Origin: Atherix ibis
Lineage: Eukaryota > Arthropoda > Insecta > Diptera > Athericidae
NCBI GenBank assembly: GCA_958298945.1
Contig: OY282607.1
Location: 34,691,000 to 34,754,999, forward strand
DNA length: 64,000 nt
Direction of reading: 5' to 3'
The translations under genes and the position numbers were made by a program. Under the pieces are notes generated by a model that saw only the letters and a list, made by a program, of their open reading frames with translations, made no database searches and had not been told where the DNA came from. Each line of letters opens with the position of its first letter. The stretch's first letter is position 1. This document shows, one piece after another, positions 1 to 12,725 of the stretch.

Positions 1-3000
1 ATAATCTACTCTTACTTATAATATGAAAAAATACTACTAAATTTTTTTTTTTACTTATTATTGTTCCTATGCTAACAATAATAAGTAAAAAACTCCTCCT
101 TCCAGAATGGCAATTTTATTTCAAATCAATTTTACTATTGCTAACGTAAATTTTATTAAAAATTCATCTTCAAAGTGAAAGTGCGCTGATTTTCTAAAAT
201 ACAATTTATTTCCCGTAGCTTCTAAAAACTTTGCATCAAAAATAAATTGTTGATTTTAATTCATGGCATATTGGGCTGGGGTTGACAAAAGTCTTCCGAT
301 TCAAACAATGTTGCCATTTATTTGTCAGAAACTGTTTACCACTTCGCAGAGCTTTTGCAATGAATAATTCATAAAGCCCGGAAAGAAAGACCTACTAAAG
401 AATTTTATGAAAAACAAAAATCTAAAAATATATCTGTATGTATGTGTTTAAAAATGTTCCTAATACTTGTACTAAATCAATTCTACTAACCGTATTATAT
501 AGACAATAGTAACAACAAACTAAGTTGTGATGATATGTTCTTATACTAATACAGCTTGCAAACTATTGTAATAAAGATACTCGCATAAAATAAAATGACA
601 GAATGTGAAATAGTAGCAAGAATTCTCGTAAATATCGAAACAAATAATGCATAGAAGAAATAAATAAAATATGAAGGAATGAATACAAAGGCAAAAGTTT
701 GTTATTATCACTATACAGCTCGTACTTAACCGAGAAGTTAATTTCCAGAAGATCAATAACCTTCTTTTTGGCCAACAATGATAACTGCTTCGACATCCTC
801 TATTGCTTCCTCCCTGTGAACGATTTCAATTGACACCAAATTTTTGGCTACATTTGGTACTTAATAATAAGGAGAAGGCACCATCAGATGACTAATTCAT
901 ATTTGATGGCATAAATCCAGATAAGCTGATATTATAGATGTATACACGTCGAAATACCAAGATAAGTAGGAAAGTCCGAAGTTTTATAGTTACTTTATTT
1001 GCCAAAAAACAACGATTGTGAAAATTAAGTGCTGATACCAAGGTGTAGGAGTAAACTGATTCAAGAAAAAATTTATCAAACAAATATATGAAATATTCAC
1101 GACAAAAATCTCAGCTAAAAATCGTCCTTAAAATAGGGTTATATATAATGCATGGTTTCGTTTCTAATGAAAAACACAACATCGAATTCGCTTGTGCACG
1201 TGAATATACAAAAAAAATTCTCTCTTGAAAAAACATTCGACAAAGGACATTTTTCGGAATATTTTCAAAAACAAAAATTATTAACAAAAAATAACATGTC
1301 TAGTTGGTTTTTCTATAGAAAACGGAAATTGTTAACAGAAAGTTTGATATTATACAAAACAAATATATAAATAGAGGAAATTTATAAACATGCATCATAG
1401 ATACTTTATTCTATAAGGATATAGAGACTATTGGAGAGAAAAAAAAACAACAAATTTATATTTATTCCATCTCAATCTCAGTTTCTGTTCTTGTTATTTT
1501 ACTTTTGAGCAATAATAAAATATTTACTTTTCCTGATTAATTTTAAAGTTAAAAAACTTTAAGATTTTCATGATTATTTTTTTTACAGTTTTTTTCATTA
1601 TTTGATAGTTGCATAATTATCCACAATTTAAAATAGAAAATTTCTATCCATACAAATGTTCTCAACTGTTCAAAATAGAGCTTCAATTATCAAAGCATAA
1701 AATTGATAATTTTGACTTTCAAATCATTATCAGATTTAGATTTTTTCCATTAATTTTCTTCTAATACAATTAATATTTTTAAATGTTATTTCTATTAACA
1801 TTTTTACTAAAATTTAAATTCAAGACTGCTGCGTACTAGATGTAAATGTAAAATTATTTCCTTTGAGAAAAAAAACAATACTCTTCACAAAATTCTAAGA
1901 ATTCTAATACTTAATTTTAGAAAAAGGAATGGATATCCTTAAATAATAATATTTTGTAGTTTATAATCAATTACTAATATACTTTAGGTTTTTTTTTGTA
2001 GCAAAAACTAATGTTAATCTACCAATTGATTAAAAATCAAAACGAAAATAATTAATTCTTTTAATTTTTTTTTAAGCATAAAAATATTTTTAATTCAAAT
2101 TTCTTTTTTAGATATTGTTTTTTTCACGAACAATTCTTAATATTAGATTAGAAAAAATGTAGAATTTATTATTCCAAATATTATTAAGGACGATTAAAAT
2201 GAAGTTTTGCGTTATTTTGTAGTTTTTAACATAAACACTATACTTGGTTTTGGACTTTTTTTAAAATGTCCTTGATTTGATAATAAGGATATTTGATCAG
2301 TTACCTATAAGGTGTACTCACTTATAATGAAAAACAAAAAAGAGAACTTAAAAAAAATTAAGTTCTTGTTTTTGCAAGAATATTTCTTGTTTTTGCAAGA
2401 ATATACAAAAAAATGTATTTGATTTTGCGAGAATATTTGATCAGTTTTTTAAAAACTGTACGCACTTTTAATAAAAATAAACATTAACAATTATTTTATC
2501 CTCTAACTTAAAATTTTCTTACACAAACATTTTAACTTCAATTACTACAATATCTTAGATTTTTGAGTTTTCACGTATATTTAGTAGAGTTATTAGATAC
2601 ATATATATTATTAAATTTATCATTAAATATCACAAATTCTAATAAAATTTTAATTTCCATAAAAATGGTATCCAAAAGAATCCAAAATTTAGATTTCATC
2701 AAAAATAATAAAAACAACTTTAAAAAATTAAGGCACTTTCACAATCTTCCAAAATAGTGAATACCAACGTCCTGATTTGTCTTTTTCTGTTAACATTTAT
2801 TGATAGTAATTATTAAGGACTGTTTTTTTTCCTCTTCGAAAATGTTGATATTTTTCTTAATTGACAATGGCACATTTATTTGTACAGTTTTTGCATTTTC
2901 TACATTTCGTGCATGACTATTTCGAAACATACCCTTACATATCCTTAAGAAGAAAAAAAAATCAATATAAAATCACTTTGGCTAGAATTTCTCAGAATTA

Positions 3001-4972
3001 TAAGAATACTGGGATATGCTCGTATAAAAGACTTGTTCTCTGTAACAATTCGAGCGTTCTATCTTTAATTAAAGTACAAATATTTGTTTCGACGTTTTTC
3101 CAATTGATTGTACATATTTCTGCATGGATTGCAGACGATTATATATGATCATTTATATATTCGTATAGATACATACTATTAGACATTCTCATCCATGAAC
3201 TTACACAAAAACTTACGAACCTACTTGATCCTGGTTTTACCATACCAACATCATCCAAAGAATACTCGCTTCTTATTCGATCTCTTCGTATTAATATGTA
3301 TGGCTGTCTTTACGTACTATACATATATGTATCCTTACCAGACGACAAAAATATGTAGAACTTTGATGTAGAGTAAAGCATATTATTTGAAAAAATTGTT
3401 CGTTTATTAGATTTTTACGCAGCATCGTATCGAGAACGTGGTGTGCTTTCGAATCGTTGAACAAATTTCGTTTATATTCGAAGCATCGCTATTGAAAGAT
3501 AAAATTTCATCAATTACTTGCTCCATCATTCAATCGCTGCTTTAATCCAACAAAATTTTATATACAATCTAAGCAATAGATTCAATTGTGCAACAGATGT
3601 TTATTAAATTTTATCCTTTTTACTTTTATCCATTTCGCAGAAAAGTAATCTTTTCTCTTTCCAATCAGAAGATATGAACGCATCGTAATTGGAGGAAGGA
3701 TTCGATTTTGAAATGAAAATATTTCATTTTAGTCCTTGCTATTTCTAATAATGTACAAATATTTCTATTGCTTAATTTAAATTTAGATACTACAATATCT
3801 AAATGAAGAAAAAGCAAAATAGCAATAACAACAATAAAAAATAGAGAAAAAGTTCAATTGGCATTTTTCTAAATTAAAAATTTATACGCTGTCAAATAAA
3901 AATCAAATAAGACTTATTTTCTGCTATCTAATTTTTTTTAATTCATTTTTTTACTATGGAAATTTATTAAAATAAATTGACAATTTGTAAAGATAATTGA
4001 GCGAATATTATTTGCAAAAAATAAAAGATTTTTTATCTTAGATTTTTACAAGTACATTCTAATTTTATTATATTAAATTTATTCTTTTTAGTATTTCGTA
4101 AAAATTCATCATCTTGTTAATATTTTTATTGTAATAAATTACTTATTAATATTTTTTTTTGTAATAAATTTAACGAGTAAATTTTTACAAAATATTTTGA
4201 GTACCGCTTGTATGAATTCTTCACAATAAAATAGGATTATTTAATATAAGCAATGATTTCTAATAATAAAAAGGAAGAAAACACAAGCACTAATTATTTA
4301 TAAGCTTTCTTGGGAAGGAAAACCTATTTTCAAGTCATTTCTTTTATTTGTATTTCAAAAATTATTTTTTAAAAAATGCACAAAATTTAATATTAATAAA
4401 AATAGAAAATTTTGAAATTACATTAAAAATTGTTGGTGCCAATAATTTTTCCAATTTTTTAGGCAAAAAAACTTGCTTTTAAAAAATTAAGAAGTACAAG
4501 AAAAGAAGCTGGTTAAGATTTGATTTTTTCGATAATCTTTTTTTGGATATTCCAATAGTATTTTTGTAAACTTTATATGCATTTTTCGGATTTTATATAG
4601 TAAGAAATTCAGTCTGCAACCTATATTTGTATAAGAATATAGAGAAGTTTTATAGTAAGCCTTTTATTTAGGAACATATTCAAATAGGCATCTACGTTAA
4701 ATTAGATAAAAGTTAGCACCCAACACAGAATCTTGAAGGATATAAATCTGCAAGGATATGAATTTATTGATGAAATTTAATATAAAAAATTATCCACTTT
4801 CGCAGCATCTTCATATTGAAGATTAGAGTCAATCTTTAAAGAAAATTTGGCGGTACATCGTTGTTCCAAATTCTCCTGTTCCATTTTTCGTAACGCACTA
4901 CAAACTTCACTTATCATACACTATAGTTTCAAAAAACTTGGGTAATCCGAAAAAAACTACTGTGAACTCTTG
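1..4972. other. AT-rich noncoding stretch
   Basis: This stretch is very AT-rich and full of poly-A and poly-T runs. Short open frames occur on both strands but have the low-complexity Lys/Asn/Ile/Phe composition expected by chance. I recognise no exon, RNA gene or transposon before the LINE fragment at about 4973. The only ordered structure I noted is a 21-bp tandem duplication at 2363-2404. Confidence 0.6.
2363..2404. repeat. 21-bp tandem duplication, two copies
   Basis: Two identical adjacent 21-bp units occupy 2363-2383 and 2384-2404. Each unit contains a small inverted repeat (TTCTTG...CAAGAA) and could fold into a short stem. A related but imperfect unit follows near 2420-2440. This looks like a simple slippage duplication. 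Confidence 0.85.
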
Positions 4973-5325
4973 TCCGCATTCGAGAAGAGGATCCTTCGTA
5001 GAATTTTTGGCCCCCTACATGAGCATGGATGCTTCCGCAGCCTATTTAACGACGAGATTTTAAAGCGTTACCGCGATTGCCCGGTTACGAATAAAACTAA
5101 AGCCCAAGAGACGGTGGTGAGCTGGACACTTAATCCGTATTAATGAGGAAGATCCTAATCGGCAAGTCTATAGTGGCTCGATTCATGGCCCCAGAGGACG
5201 GCGTTAGCCAGGACGCCAAAAACAGGCTGGGAATGTTGATCTGGAAAACCGCGGCACGAAGCCGGGATATCTGGAGTTCTTTGATGCAGCGGTTATCGTG
5301 CCATTCATAATGATGATGATGATGA
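4973..5325 (+). mobile_element. LINE 3' end fragment with ATG-repeat tail
   Basis: This is the 3' end of a non-LTR retrotransposon. In the + frames it encodes a piece of the post-RT region (FEKRILRRIFGPLHEHG, then FNDEILKRYRD), followed after a frameshift by an AGHLIRINEEDPNRQ motif and a GPRGRR segment. These are typical of the C-terminal thumb/tail of endonuclease-reverse transcriptase LINEs. In-frame stops show decay. The fragment ends in a short ATG microsatellite (about 5310-5325), which some LINE clades carry instead of poly-A. It is much more GC-rich than its surroundings. The clade cannot be fixed from so short a piece. Nothing upstream suggests the RT core, so it is 5'-truncated. Confidence 0.75.
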
Positions 5326-6007
5326 GGCCCCTTTGTTACTGGACGATGTTGAAACTAATACTTCACGTCTAAGAGAAACTATCGTGCAAGACATGTGGAG
5401 AGGAAAACACATTACTTTTTTACCACACCTTCTTTATATAGATGACCTCTTGAAAAGTGACAATACTGCTGATATATTTTCAAAAATTGGGTTGACGAAG
5501 GAATAGTACAAATATACATCGAGTTTTGTAAGTTGGAAAACCAACCCTTGACGTAGCCTAAATGAAGGTTCTCTTAAAGCATATATAATTAATATAGAGA
5601 CTATCTCCATCTTTTTTATCCAGTTTAAAACTAAATCTCTTAACAATGGTATACTTTTTATACTAGTTCCTGCAAAACCATAATGAAAAATAATTAGACT
5701 GGGGCATTTAAAAAATGCCATGCACTGCAAAGTTGAGAAATGGGGCATTAGAAGAACACCTACTTTGAACGGTATACAAGTCTTTATTAATATCCGCATG
5801 TTTATTTTTATCTCTGACACAGGATAAAATGTCCATTAATAATATTTTATAGTGCTTAGTTAGCTGAACAATATTTTTAATGGCAAGAATAAACTCTACA
5901 ACGGCTTGGCATGGCTACCTTGCGGCACATTGAATAAATCCTTATTTCTTAAGCTTTATTAAAATGATAAAATGAGAAAGGCCTTACTAAAATTACTACA
6001 AATACAA

Positions 6008-6060
6008 TAGTTTCTGTATATTTTAAAGCTGAATTTCAAAATAGTTTCTGTATATAAGAG
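6008..6060. repeat. Imperfect tandem duplication of about 35 bp
   Basis: The word AATAGTTTCTGTATA recurs after about 35 bp, each time followed by a similar GAATT(T)CAA tail. A second independent duplication follows at 6139-6182. Confidence 0.7.
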
Positions 6061-6138
6061 GTGAATTCAAAAAGTTTTGTGCTAGTTGATCTGAAATTCA
6101 CAAACCTATGCTAGTGGATTGGATGAGCATATTGAGTC

Positions 6139-6182
6139 CTTATACCGTTTATAGATTACCAACTTATACCGTTTATAGATTA
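6139..6182. repeat. Direct repeat, 20 bp with 24-bp period
   Basis: CTTATACCGTTTATAGATTA occurs at 6139-6158 and again at 6163-6182, separated by four bases. It is a simple local duplication. Confidence 0.85.
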
Positions 6183-7370
6183 TCAAATTTATTTGTTACA
6201 TATTTTATAATATAAAATAAACTAAATGAACAACAGAAAAATTAAACCATATCCATTTAAAATTATTATCACGAAATAAAAAATCAAATTTCTCCCCAAC
6301 AAATAAATAAAAATCACTTCATAACAATATTGTTATAGAAAGTAAAAACTTAATCAATTTTCTTAGAAAAACAAAAGCATACATGTTAAAGCTATTGATA
6401 GTGTAAATATTTATTGAACTTGATCAGCACTTTTTTCCTCCTCTGAATTGCATTCTCTTGTACTGGAATGCAACACAAGACGTTGGGAAATTGTATTGCA
6501 TTTATGATAAAGGGATGAAAAGTTCATCTTCTGCATTTTATTTTCATTAGGAGTAGTGAAAAATTGCGATATTCTTTATGCTTTAGTTTAAATCTTTACA
6601 ATTTATTTTGACAAAGGCAAGTAATTGTTTTGGTATATTTATCCATTGGCGTTGTATTCGTGCAAGTATATGATTTTCACAATGTCATTATCTTAATACG
6701 AAAGCTTTTCAGTTCAAGTATTTCTTAAAAGAGTTTTTGAATGAAAATGTACTTATATGTACATAAATATGTACGTACTGGAGAAAGGGAATTAAAATTC
6801 TTGTATTTATTTACTCGGTTAAGCTACACTACTGCCAACGTAAAGGATTTTATAAGATTCCCATAGTCTTTCGACAAAAGTTGCCCTTATTTTTACAATG
6901 CTCGTATTCACTTTGAACATATTTTCCTAGTTGTTAAGCTTTTACCATCGTGTCAGATTACACGCTAAAGCATTGTGCAATATCCTTCCAATGAATGACT
7001 TTAACACAGCTTCCATTATTCATAAACAAATAAAAGAACGTCTTTCAGTTCATTTGAAGAGTTATTATTTGACAATAGAGCTTCGAGGTGTAAAAGTTAT
7101 TATCTTAATAGAGTTCTGAAATGTTTTGTTAAATTATCAATTAAATTAATATTTGTCTACAAATACGATGATTATCCGTGGGCATTTCCTATTTAATATA
7201 TTAATAAAAATATTATTCTAGCATTTCTTCCTAAATTATTTTTATTTTTAATAAAATAAATAATTGTGTTCAATGTAAAATATATTCGTAAGCTTATAAT
7301 CTTCCATATATCTATAAAAATGTGAAAAATTAAAATTCCAGGACCAAAATAAAAGCAAGTTCAAGCCGAA

Positions 7371-7430
7371 GTATTCGACTAGCCAGTGGGACTCACTGAC
7401 CTTTTACCTGTGGACTCTGTCCTTATTATA
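7371..7430. repeat. Dispersed repeat, partner at 23400-23466
   Basis: This segment shares the words CTAGCCAGTGG and GTGGACTCT(G/A)TCCTTATT, in the same order and similar spacing, with 23400-23466. That implies a diverged interspersed repeat present twice in the same orientation. I cannot assign it to a family. Confidence 0.5.
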
Positions 7431-7639
7431 ACAGGTCGAAAACGTGTTTTATATTAATTTTACAAAACATAAATTAAAATTATCTCCAATTGTCCGCTTA
7501 GAATCTTTTGAAGCAAATTTTTTCTGATATTAATCTCTGGAACTACCCATTCTTTTTCTGAATTTTAAAACTTCACTTTTGCAATTGGATTGGAAACCAT
7601 GGTTAGCTCAGAACCTGATTAGCAGATTCAAAAAGACAA

Positions 7640-7960
7640 CTACCAATCTTTCTAGCTACAGAAAACTATTCCTTGAGTTAGTAGTTCATGAACGTTACTG
7701 TCGAATGGCGCAAACTGAAATATGCAATCTTACGGAATAGATGTTTACATTTCTATGGGAAATTCTAGGCCAAGGAAACTTCTTAAAATTCGGATTGGTC
7801 ATACCGCACTTACCCATGATTTCTTTTCCGATAAGCAATCTTATTACCTTTATACCATTACTATGACATTCAACTTACTACGAGTATATCCTCATATCCT
7901 AAACGTATGCTACTAAATCCAGAATTTCTTTTTGAATAGAATTGGTTACATTATGGAACT
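7640..7960 (+). mobile_element. Jockey-like LINE C-terminal remnant
   Basis: The + frame near 7765-7915 reads KIRIGHTALTHDF followed by a degraded segment ending PHILNVCY. This matches the conserved tail of jockey/I-type LINE ORF2 proteins, where an RIGHTxLTH motif precedes a Cys-rich segment ending HILxxC. The Cys pairs are mostly lost and no RT core is visible, so this is a short decayed 3' fragment. Similar tails are found at 25390, 36050 (- strand) and 44900 (- strand). Confidence 0.65.
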
Positions 7961-10904
7961 CCCAAGTTACCGAATGGCCTCATGATAGTGATCCAATAAA
8001 ATAACTTTGCCTCAGAGTCTCTAATTAGAACCAAACATCAGCAAATAGAAACTATTATAGAAAGGTTGCTTTAAAAATACCAAATAAATATACAAAAAAA
8101 ATATTTGTAAAAAGTAAAATTTTGAATATATTTCTTTCTTCCATTTTATCACCCAAAAGCTCCTAATTAATATAACTCTGAACTATAGAAATACATCAAA
8201 TTAATTAAAAACATAAAAATTATAAATAATACATTAGTAGGTTCATTAATAATTATGTAGATTCATGAAGATCTGTGACGACCTTTTAGTAGGAGACTAA
8301 GTCCTTCAAAAAGAGTAAAGAATTAATATTTAAAATGGTAATTAGATTCTGCTAATAGAAATTTGAGCAAATTGAACTAGACATAATTAGTACCAAATAA
8401 AATGTACCCAATTTAATTTATTGAAAAAAGATTAGACCTACTTATCGATTAAAACAATTCGTATAAAATCTTGTAAATTAAATAAAATTTAATTAGTCTT
8501 AATCAATTTATGTATTCCTTTTCACTAAAATCTATTTAAAAATAAAAACAAAAAATATACTTCAATAATTATTGTATATTATTTGGTAGAAAATATAGCT
8601 CAAGACTCATTTTTCTTAAGTGCCGTTTTTCTGTGGAAATATCTCAAATATAAAATTTATGGGATAATGGTTAACTATAACCGTATGAAGAAAATTTCAT
8701 AACAATTTGCTTTGGTTGCGCTATAATGAATCCCCAGTTGGTAATTTGACAATATTTTTCCTTTATACCAATTATTTTCCTTATACAGCATATTGTATTT
8801 ATTATTTTCTTGTCCTTTATACTAAATATTTATTAAAACGAAAAGAGAAAATTATAATTATTATTACTTAAAGAGAAATTCATCAAATAGGAGTTATAAC
8901 AAAGACCATTTAATAAACCCTCATCATCTGCTATTAAGAAAATGAGCGATTCACAATTAAAAACGATGTATTTTTTCTAATTTTAAGATAGGCAACCAAG
9001 TAAACAAGGATAAATAAAAAAATACCAATGAAAAAGGATAAATGATTAAATTAAATTGGGTAAAAGAAAATAAAACAAATGAATTATTAAGTGGCAATAT
9101 TTTAAGCCATCTTGAAAGGAAAACAAAAATATAAAGAAAATATTAGAGAAAGGATATTATAAATAAATAAGAACAGATATACAAAGATGGAGTGTACGTA
9201 CGAGTATACGAGTATAAATAATCAAGATGAAGAATCATAATCGCGTGTTTACGTCACATAATCGCATTGTGAAATAATTGGGAATAATTTATGTCCCCGT
9301 GAGAAATACCATTTATAGCCATTTTGTACACTCAATGCCATTTTGTTCGCCCGTCGCCATCTTATATACCTGCCATCATTTTATCTCATTTGGTATCAGC
9401 TTTCTACAAGAAAGTAAAAAAAAAATTATATAAAAGAAAAAAATCATGGTGAGAGTTATAGAAAAAGAAAATATGAAATTTGTGAAATTTAACGAGTTGG
9501 TAGTTTTTTCATGCCTTTTTTTTTGGTACTGTTTTTGATTATCTGATCTTCCATTTTTTACTCCTTAAAAAATTCATCCCAATAACGAGATTAGAGTTAA
9601 TTGAAGCTTCTTTATTATGACCTTGATGTTGGACAGGTAAGTGCTTGTTTTTAATATAGAATATGTTGAGCTTATTAATCTATTTATTGTAAGCATTTTG
9701 GAAATGAAATGGTTTTTTCTGAAAAGATTTATAATGGTCATCGAATATTATCATTTTTATTTTCATTTTATGTTAATGCAAAAACATATATTATCGGAAT
9801 TTCATAGGAGAAAAAAGTCGAAAGAAAACAACTACGCCATCAAAGAAAGTGAGTTGTAAGTCGTTAATGTGAAATTATTGAGAGATATTTATTGAAAAAT
9901 AGACTTGGGTTATTGAAGATTAAGGGATGGTATTACCGTTCGGCTTTTAGGTTACAAGTGAGAAACGGAAATGGAAATTATTTTACGAAACTGAAATAAG
10001 ATTGTAATAAATCTGTATATAGAGTGAAAAAGTTATTTTTCTTCTACTTCATCGTCTTTTTCTTAGCTTTTATTAATTGGCAGGCTATTTTTTATTTGCA
10101 CTATAAGAACTTTGCTCAATAAATACTATAAATATGGATTTATAATCAATAAAATTCATTTAATCTTCAATATAGAAAAATCTAAAAAAATTTCAGCAAT
10201 TCCATAAATTCTTTAATAATGTTTGAAAACTTGCTTAAAATAATTCTAAAGATTTTTCTAAAATTTCATGGTGAACAATTTGAATTGATTTTACACATTC
10301 ATTTTAAAGAGCTTATGTAGTACTAGTTTTCTACTCTAAATTTATTTTTGCTTAATTATTAAATGATTTAACTAAATTCTCTTTAGTTTTAAAGTTATTG
10401 AAACTACTACCCTGTTTTTCGCTTCTACACGTACATAGTAAACCTTACTATACAATTCCTCTAATATGCTTAGTGGTTCTAAATTTCTATAGTGTTACTG
10501 TATCAAATGGATACATTACAATTTTTTAAATTGAAAAATAGAAAGGAGAAGTAAATACCCATCGGTGCTTCTTTAGTTCAGGCGATTTATTTCAATTTTT
10601 AAGAGATCCCACCATAATTTACTTTTAAAGCATCAACAACTTTTTCTTGGAAGTATATGCGGTTTGGGAGATAAGTAATGGGACAATATAAGAACAGTTG
10701 CAATGAGCCAATGAGGAGCATTTCTACTAAAGCGTACTACTGTTTCTGGGGCATAAAGCATTTTTCAAGGTCCGAAAAGCAGTGGAAGGGGAACTTCGCT
10801 GAGGAAGACACCTACAGTATTGAAAACTGCAGGTGATAAAAATTCGAACTGACTGAGGGCTTTTGTTTCTTTCTCTTACAAAAAAATATCATAAAGAAAT
10901 CAAA
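7961..10904. other. AT-rich noncoding stretch
   Basis: No gene is recognisable here. The DNA is AT-rich, with a slightly more complex patch at 9180-9380. A dispersed repeat begins at 10395. A more GC-rich patch at 10680-10860 may belong to the decayed transposon trace that follows. Confidence 0.5.
10395..10486. repeat. Dispersed repeat, partner at 14337-14412
   Basis: TTATTGAAACTACTACCCTG occurs here and at 14337, followed in both places by a similar run (CTTCTA...AATT...) and a TAGTGGT(T/C)C(T/C)AA end. The two copies are about 75-90 bp long, lie in the same orientation and are about 3.9 kb apart. They look like diverged copies of one interspersed repeat of unknown class. Confidence 0.6.
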
Positions 10905-10985
10905 AATTTTGTCTTCTTTCACCATGACACCGTCGCCTACCACATAGCCAAATATAAAAATATACTTGAAATGATGTTATTTTGG
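10905..10985 (+). pseudogene. Possible trace of a mariner catalytic domain
   Basis: The + frame contains VFFHHDTVAYHIAKYK, which resembles the second catalytic Asp segment of mariner transposases (xxHHDNAxxH). No ITRs, first Asp segment or YSPDLAP segment are evident nearby. It may be an ancient remnant or a chance match. Confidence 0.3.
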
Positions 10986-11232
10986 TAATATCAATAATAT
11001 CTAGAGGAAGGTTACTGAGAAGCGGAAGACGATTCTAGTTGACCGAGAAGAAAAAACCACTCCGCCGATATATAGCAACCCAACAGAACTACGTTGAATA
11101 GAACAATGTTGATGTATTATATAAGAATAAAATAAAATTATTACAAAAAATAGAGGAATAAATATGTTTTACAAGTGAAAAATAATATAACGGTAAGTGA
11201 GACTGAAACTTTTTTATAACGAGTAACACATA

Positions 11233-11798
11233 CGTGGGTCATTCAACAAGTACTTAGCCTCACCGCCCGATGGAACTGCTGTCACAAAAGAAACTGCTGT
11301 ACCATCGTGCAGTACATTCTTTTAGTAGCCTACTGTCAAAGTTTCAGTCGATTCCCTTCATTAGTTTTGTTTTGAGAGCCTTTGAAAGCGAGCGTGTCGG
11401 TCGGTTGCACAAAAATGGAAAAAGAACAATATCGTTCGGTGATTAGATTCTTGTTTTTGGAAGGGAAAACGCGCTGCGAAATCAAAGATCGCTTGGATGC
11501 TGTGTATGGTGACTCTTCTTCTTCGATGGCGACCATCAAGAATTGGTTCAACGAGTTTGTTCGTGGCTGCACGTCGGATTTTGATGAGCCACGCCCAAGT
11601 GCCCCAAAAACGGCTGCTACGGAGGAAAACGTTAAAAAAGTCCACGATCTCGTGTTAGCAGACCGTCGATTGAAGGTTTACAAGATAGCTGAGACTGTGG
11701 GCATCGCAGTAGGCAGGAGATTATGTGAAAAATAAATTGCCACCTTTCCAAAATTTTCGTTTTTCTTTTGTAGACTAAGTACTTGTTGAATGACCACG
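11233..11798 (+). mobile_element. Mariner family A, copy 1, internally deleted
   Basis: This is a 566-bp mariner bounded by TA dinucleotides at 11231-11232 and 11799-11800. Its ITRs begin CGTGGGTCATTCAACAAG and match those of copies at 28806 and 45347. It retains both termini, the N-terminal third of the transposase gene and the last few codons, but lacks roughly 670 bp of the centre, including all three catalytic Asp codons. Junctions of this type are usual products of interrupted repair after mariner excision. It can only move if transposase is supplied in trans. Confidence 0.93.
11382..11735 (+). pseudogene. Mariner A transposase, N-terminal part only
   Basis: The frame encodes the DNA-binding half of a mariner transposase. 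The family-typical start is MEKEQYRSVIRFLF (Met at about 11415), preceded by an in-frame upstream Met at 11382. It continues through the first helix-turn-helix (KDRLDAVYGDSS...IKNWFNEFVRG), the GRP-like PRPSAPK linker and the start of the second helix-turn-helix (KVYKIAETVGIAVG). The internal deletion then joins it out of frame to the very 3' end, giving a short foreign tail and a stop. The catalytic domain is absent, so no enzyme can be made, although an ITR-binding fragment could be. Confidence 0.9.
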
Positions 11799-11899
11799 TA
11801 ATTCGCATACAAAAGGAACATTTAATTCACAGTAAATTACACTGTTTCGTATATAAAGAGGAGCATTAATTATTTTATGGAGTATTTTGGTAGAAGGGA

Positions 11900-12725
11900 T
11901 TAACTATGACGGGCATTGAAAGGCTTTGTTGAGCTCCACAATTCTCATCTATACATCCAATGAGGGTTTTGAACGCTTATTAAGTAAGTGAATAAGAATT
12001 TCATAGCATCTGCTTAGTTCTAGTCTCTTAAATCTTACATGAAGATTTCCAGTTAATTTCCTTTTTAAATGAAGTTCAAAATAGTGTACTTTACTGTAAT
12101 TGGGAATAGATCTGCCATTGATCTTAATAGAGGACGTTTATTTGCAAACTGGTTTGTTCATTGACTTTGACTCTGCACTTACTAAATCAATTTTATAAGG
12201 ATATAGTTTTGTACTTGAATGAAAGCAGTAATTATATTTTCATGATATGTTAGTAATACGGTGTCGTCTGTTTATATAGTAAAAATGTGTTAGGAGAGGT
12301 AGGGGTATCAAAAGGACCAAGGATACTTCCTTGACATAGACCAAAATGGATAGGATGCAAATCAGTATTATCTACAATCGATTTTGAAACACTTGGAAAT
12401 AACGACGGGAAGAGTATGGTTTAAGAATTAGGAATAAAGTTGGGTAAAGGAAGATGGCTGGCAGATATCAAGAAACAATCTGGAGCAATACTCTTTTCGC
12501 ACAAGAGAAGATGCTGTCAAATCTACAACTTGGCGGTACTGTAAAATAGTAAAAATCAAATTTATCTCTGCGAATGACATCAATAGATTTAAGTTTTGCA
12601 TAAAAACGATCAACGATTAATTTTCCAAATATCTTCGCTGAAGTAGGGAAAAGGCTTATGCGTCTATATAAGAATGAAGTTTTTACAGTTTTATTAGAAT
12701 TTAGAATATATTTAATTATTGACAA
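11900..12725 (-). mobile_element. Jockey-like LINE reverse transcriptase remnant
   Basis: Read on the - strand, 12725 to about 12570 encodes RRISLFPTSAKIFGKLIVDR, the jockey RT block equivalent to YRPISLLPTxSKIxEK. Further along, a QGSILGP block (near 12330) corresponds to the RT palm segment. After it come a degraded catalytic-Asp region and an INGRSIPNYSKVHYFELHL block that corresponds to the thumb segment before the LTW-type motif. Several frameshifts and stops separate the blocks. The order and spacing fit one inactive ORF2 fragment. Neither the endonuclease nor a 3' tail was found. Confidence 0.7.

Larger units (their letters stand above)
5326..7639. other. Intergenic DNA with small duplications
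   Basis: This stretch is mainly AT-rich noncoding DNA. Directly after the LINE tail is an open + frame of about 55 codons (roughly 5330-5507, containing LYIDDLLKSDN) that I could not assign. A 128-codon frame on the other strand (5434-5820) overlaps it and shows no recognisable domain. Two local duplications lie at 6008-6060 and 6139-6182, and a diverged dispersed repeat lies at 7371-7430. Confidence 0.5.

Noticed and set aside
5434..5820. 128-codon frame on the - strand
   Set aside because: No recognisable domain, and it overlaps a more protein-like + frame. Length alone is not enough in this composition.
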